A stretch of DNA of 64,000 nt from Lentzea sp. NEAU-D7 (GTDB taxonomy: Bacteria; Actinomycetota; Actinomycetes; Mycobacteriales; Pseudonocardiaceae), in the NCBI RefSeq assembly GCF_026242055.1, contig NZ_JAPJDL010000030.1, forward strand, positions 25,278 to 89,277, given 5' to 3'. Positions 62,155-64,000 of the stretch are shown here, piece by piece. A program made the position numbers and the translations under genes. The notes beneath the pieces are model-generated. The model saw only the letters and a list, made by a program, of their open reading frames with translations. It was not told where the DNA came from and did no database searches. The first letter of the stretch is position 1. Each line of letters opens with the position of its first letter.

Positions 62155-63243
62155 GTGCAGGACTTCGAAAGATTTGAGCCGCGCACCAGAGAATGGGTGT
62201 GCCGTGCCGTTTCCGTCATCGAGGCGGACACCAGGCGCAGTGCTGACACGCACCTGCTGCGCCTTCCTTTGCCGCCGGAGTGGGGGATCGATCTCTACCT
62301 CAAGGACGAATCCACCCATCCGACGGGATCGCTCAAACACCGGCTGGCGCGTTCGTTGTTCCTCTACGCCCTCTGCAATGGCTGGATCGTCGAAGGCACG
62401 CCTGTGATCGAGGCGTCCTCGGGCTCCACGGCGGTGTCAGAGGCCTACTTCGCACGTCTGCTCGGCATGCCCTTCGTGGCCGTCATGCCCCGTTCCACGA
62501 GCCCGGAAAAAGTCGCGCTCATCGGCAGGGAGGGTGGCCGCTGCCACTTCGTCGACGACCCAGGTGCCATCTACGACGAGTCCCGGCGGCTGGCGGCGGA
62601 GCTCGGCGGCCACTTCATGGATCAATTCACCAACGCTGAGCGGGCGACGGACTGGCGCGGCAACAACAACATCGCCGAGTCGATGTTCGAGCAGTTGTCC
62701 CTGGAGGCCGCGCCGGAGCCGGAGTGGATCGTTGTCGGCGCCGGCACGGGCGGCACCAGCGCCACCATCGGCCGCTATCTCCGCTACCAGAAACTCCGCA
62801 CCCGACTCGCCGTCGTGGACCCCGAACACTCGGTCTTCTTCGACGCGTGGACCGAGCACGACGCCGGGGTGGTGGGCGAGCGGGGCTCGCGTATCGAGGG
62901 CATCGGCCGCCCGAGGGTTGAACCGTCGTTCATCGGGCAGGTCGTGGACCGGATGATCAAAGTTCCGGACGCCGCGTCGATCGCGGCCGTCCGGCACGTC
63001 GAACGGCTGCTCGGGCGCAGGGTCGGCGGCTCGACGGGCACGAACCTGTCGGGCGCCTTTCAACTCGTCGCGGAAATGCGTGCCGCGCAGGTGCGGGGAA
63101 GCGTGGTCACGCTGCTGTGCGACAGCGGCGAACGCTACGAGCACACCTACTACAACGACACCTGGGTGGCGGCGCAGGGCCTGGACCTCGCACCCCACCT
63201 GGCCACCCTCACCCGGTTCTACTCGACCGGCGTCTGGCGCTGA
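62155..63243 (+). CDS. cds1: PLP-dependent cysteine desulfhydrase (Cds1-type)
   Basis: The 362-residue fold-type II PLP enzyme has the Schiff-base Lys61 in P-T-G-S-L-K-H-R, the substrate loop S-S-G-S-T-A-V-S-E-A, and the phosphate-binding G-A-G-T-G-G-T-S. It resembles the actinobacterial Cds1 family, which degrades L-cysteine to hydrogen sulfide, pyruvate and ammonia, more than CysK or CysM (D-E-S-T-H-P-T-G-S rather than N-P-x-x-S-V-K-D-R). The GTG start follows GGTGGAG. The secreted cyclotransferase-like gene follows 14 bases later, so they form an operon; the same pair, with a broken cds1, lies at 28.5-30 kb. Together they may recover cysteine from gamma-glutamyl thiols and break it down. 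The assignment to desulfhydrase rather than synthase is from memory of the family. Confidence 0.85.
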   Translation: MQDFERFEPRTREWVCRAVSVIEADTRRSADTHLLRLPLPPEWGIDLYLKDESTHPTGSLKHRLARSLFLYALCNGWIVEGTPVIEASSGSTAVSEAYFARLLGMPFVAVMPRSTSPEKVALIGREGGRCHFVDDPGAIYDESRRLAAELGGHFMDQFTNAERATDWRGNNNIAESMFEQLSLEAAPEPEWIVVGAGTGGTSATIGRYLRYQKLRTRLAVVDPEHSVFFDAWTEHDAGVVGERGSRIEGIGRPRVEPSFIGQVVDRMIKVPDAASIAAVRHVERLLGRRVGGSTGTNLSGAFQLVAEMRAAQVRGSVVTLLCDSGERYEHTYYNDTWVAAQGLDLAPHLATLTRFYSTGVWR

Positions 63244-63257
63244 AACGGAGAGGTCCC

Positions 63258-64000
63258 TTGCCACGGAAGCTCGTTCCTGCCGCGGTGGCAGTTCTGGCGG
63301 CGGCTGCGGCCTGCGCGGCGCCAGCCCTCCCTAGAGGTCAACTGCCCACGTCGGCCGACACCGACCACGCGGTGAACCGCGCCCTCGACTACCCGTACGA
63401 GGCGGTGACGGGGTCGTACTTGTTCGTCAACGGCGAGAAGTACGACTACGTGAGCACGGGTCACGATGCGATGCGGGACGGGCAGGTTAGGAACGAGCGC
63501 GGCGAGGTGGTCACGGTCGAGAGCCTGCTGACGGGCAAGATCCCGTCTAGGGGAGTGACCTTGCCCGCCGCGATGGCGGGTAGGTCTCCTGTGATCGCTT
63601 ATGGTTCGAACCGTGCGCCGTCCGCGTTGCAGCAGAAGTTCTCCGGGCCGGACTTCGACCGGGGTTGGTCCGCAGTGCCGGTCATCAAGGCGACCTTGTC
63701 TGATTTCGAGGTGGTGCACGCAGCGCACTACTACGGCAACGGCAATCTTCCCGCGACCATCCAGTACGCGAAGGGCGCGCGTTCGGAGGTGTTCATCACC
63801 TTTATGGATGATGTGGAGTTGGCGCGGATGCACGCGACCGAAGGGCTCGATCCGGATTCTCCGCAGAGCTGGTACCACTACGCCAAGCTATCCAATGTGG
63901 ACGTTGAGTTGGACGGTGGTGCGAAGCTCGGCGAGGCCTTCGTCTACGTCGACAACTACGGCGCGGTCACGGTGGGCGGGGAGACGTTCGCGCTGGCCAA
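63258..64000 (+). CDS. Exported gamma-glutamylcyclotransferase-like protein, partial
   Basis: It starts at a TTG after ACGGAGAGG, 14 bases past cds1, and runs off the window. The N-terminus is a lipoprotein-like or Sec signal (V-P-A-A-V-A-V-L-A-A-A-A-A-C-A-A-P); the C-A-A context at residue 19 would suit lipidation, unlike its paralogue at 28485, which has a plain hydrophobic helix. It shares Y-P-Y-E-x-V, S-Y-L-F-V-N-G, V-I-A-Y-G-S-N-R-A-P-S-A-L, D-F-E-V-V-H-A-A-H-Y, and S-W-Y-H-Y-A-K-L-S with that protein. The Y-G-S-N loop suggests the gamma-glutamylcyclotransferase fold. The retained operon order with cds1 implies a joint role in thiol metabolism, with this partner acting outside the membrane. 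Confidence 0.72.
   Translation, partial: MPRKLVPAAVAVLAAAAACAAPALPRGQLPTSADTDHAVNRALDYPYEAVTGSYLFVNGEKYDYVSTGHDAMRDGQVRNERGEVVTVESLLTGKIPSRGVTLPAAMAGRSPVIAYGSNRAPSALQQKFSGPDFDRGWSAVPVIKATLSDFEVVHAAHYYGNGNLPATIQYAKGARSEVFITFMDDVELARMHATEGLDPDSPQSWYHYAKLSNVDVELDGGAKLGEAFVYVDNYGAVTVGGETFALA

Noticed and set aside
1..64000. tRNA, rRNA or riboswitch genes
   Set aside because: I looked for cloverleaf-like arms with GGTTCGAATCC-type T-loops and for known riboswitch cores and found none convincing; a covariance-model scan would be needed to exclude them.

Overview
The window is high-GC DNA with actinomycete coding habits: GTG and TTG starts, an Lsr2 xenogeneic silencer, a SigC-type ECF sigma factor, a Cds1-type cysteine desulfhydrase, a sortase substrate ending in LASTG, and GH64 and GHL15 glycosidases. 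A Pseudonocardiales-type actinomycete (Lentzea, Saccharothrix or Amycolatopsis-like) is my inference; no rRNA or other marker gene is present to settle it. The region is clearly accessory. More than ten insertion-sequence remnants (IS481, IS3, IS21, IS630, IS256, IS5) and many decayed genes lie between intact genes. Several intact genes (about 4.3-5.6, 8.0-9.7, 25.9-27.2 and 32.8-34.0 kb) look AT-richer than their surroundings.

Layout. 0-2.8 kb: two tandem sigma/anti-sigma cassettes (one intact sigC-like gene, one broken copy), a tiny CNCNCNC peptide, and remnants of a FecCD-type permease and ABC ATPase. 3-12.6 kb: IS debris around the first 'GHG' (putative-adhesin Stv-like) protein and a secreted VCBS-repeat protein. 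13-20.8 kb: lsr2; queC with a cytochrome P450; a glycine-rich LASTG surface protein, a methyltransferase and a HAD phosphatase; a perfect 33-bp inverted repeat; a cold-shock protein with a small partner. 21.7-25 kb: dead IS21 and IS256. 25.9-34 kb: an unknown AT-rich gene, a secreted gamma-glutamylcyclotransferase-like protein beside a decayed cds1, a second GHG protein, and an acidic/basic gene pair divergent from it. 35.5-40.4 kb: a coherent omega-amine catabolic locus (aminotransferase, Lrp regulator, permease, aldehyde dehydrogenase). 40.8-42.3 kb: a GHL15 glycosidase. 43.4-50.1 kb: a decayed GHG gene coupled to a protein with a possible CNF/CheD-like Cys-His centre, remnants of an alcohol/aldehyde dehydrogenase pair, and a 665-residue protein with glycine-rich hydrophobic segments. 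51.5-52.7 kb: GH64 glucanase. 54-62 kb: a third and a fourth intact GHG protein flanking IS5 elements and a secreted aerolysin-like candidate. 62.2-64 kb: an intact cds1 followed by the same secreted partner seen at 28.5 kb.

The main recurring theme is the scattered family of GHG-start proteins: four intact and one decayed, each with a different C-terminal half, next to orphan genes and IS scars. This looks like a diversifying, horizontally acquired effector or surface-protein repertoire. A second theme is a duplicated gene pair, a cysteine desulfhydrase plus a secreted cyclotransferase-like protein, which suggests thiol or gamma-glutamyl metabolism. Some frameshifts and two long G/C homopolymer blocks may be assembly artefacts, so single-base pseudogene calls should be treated with care.
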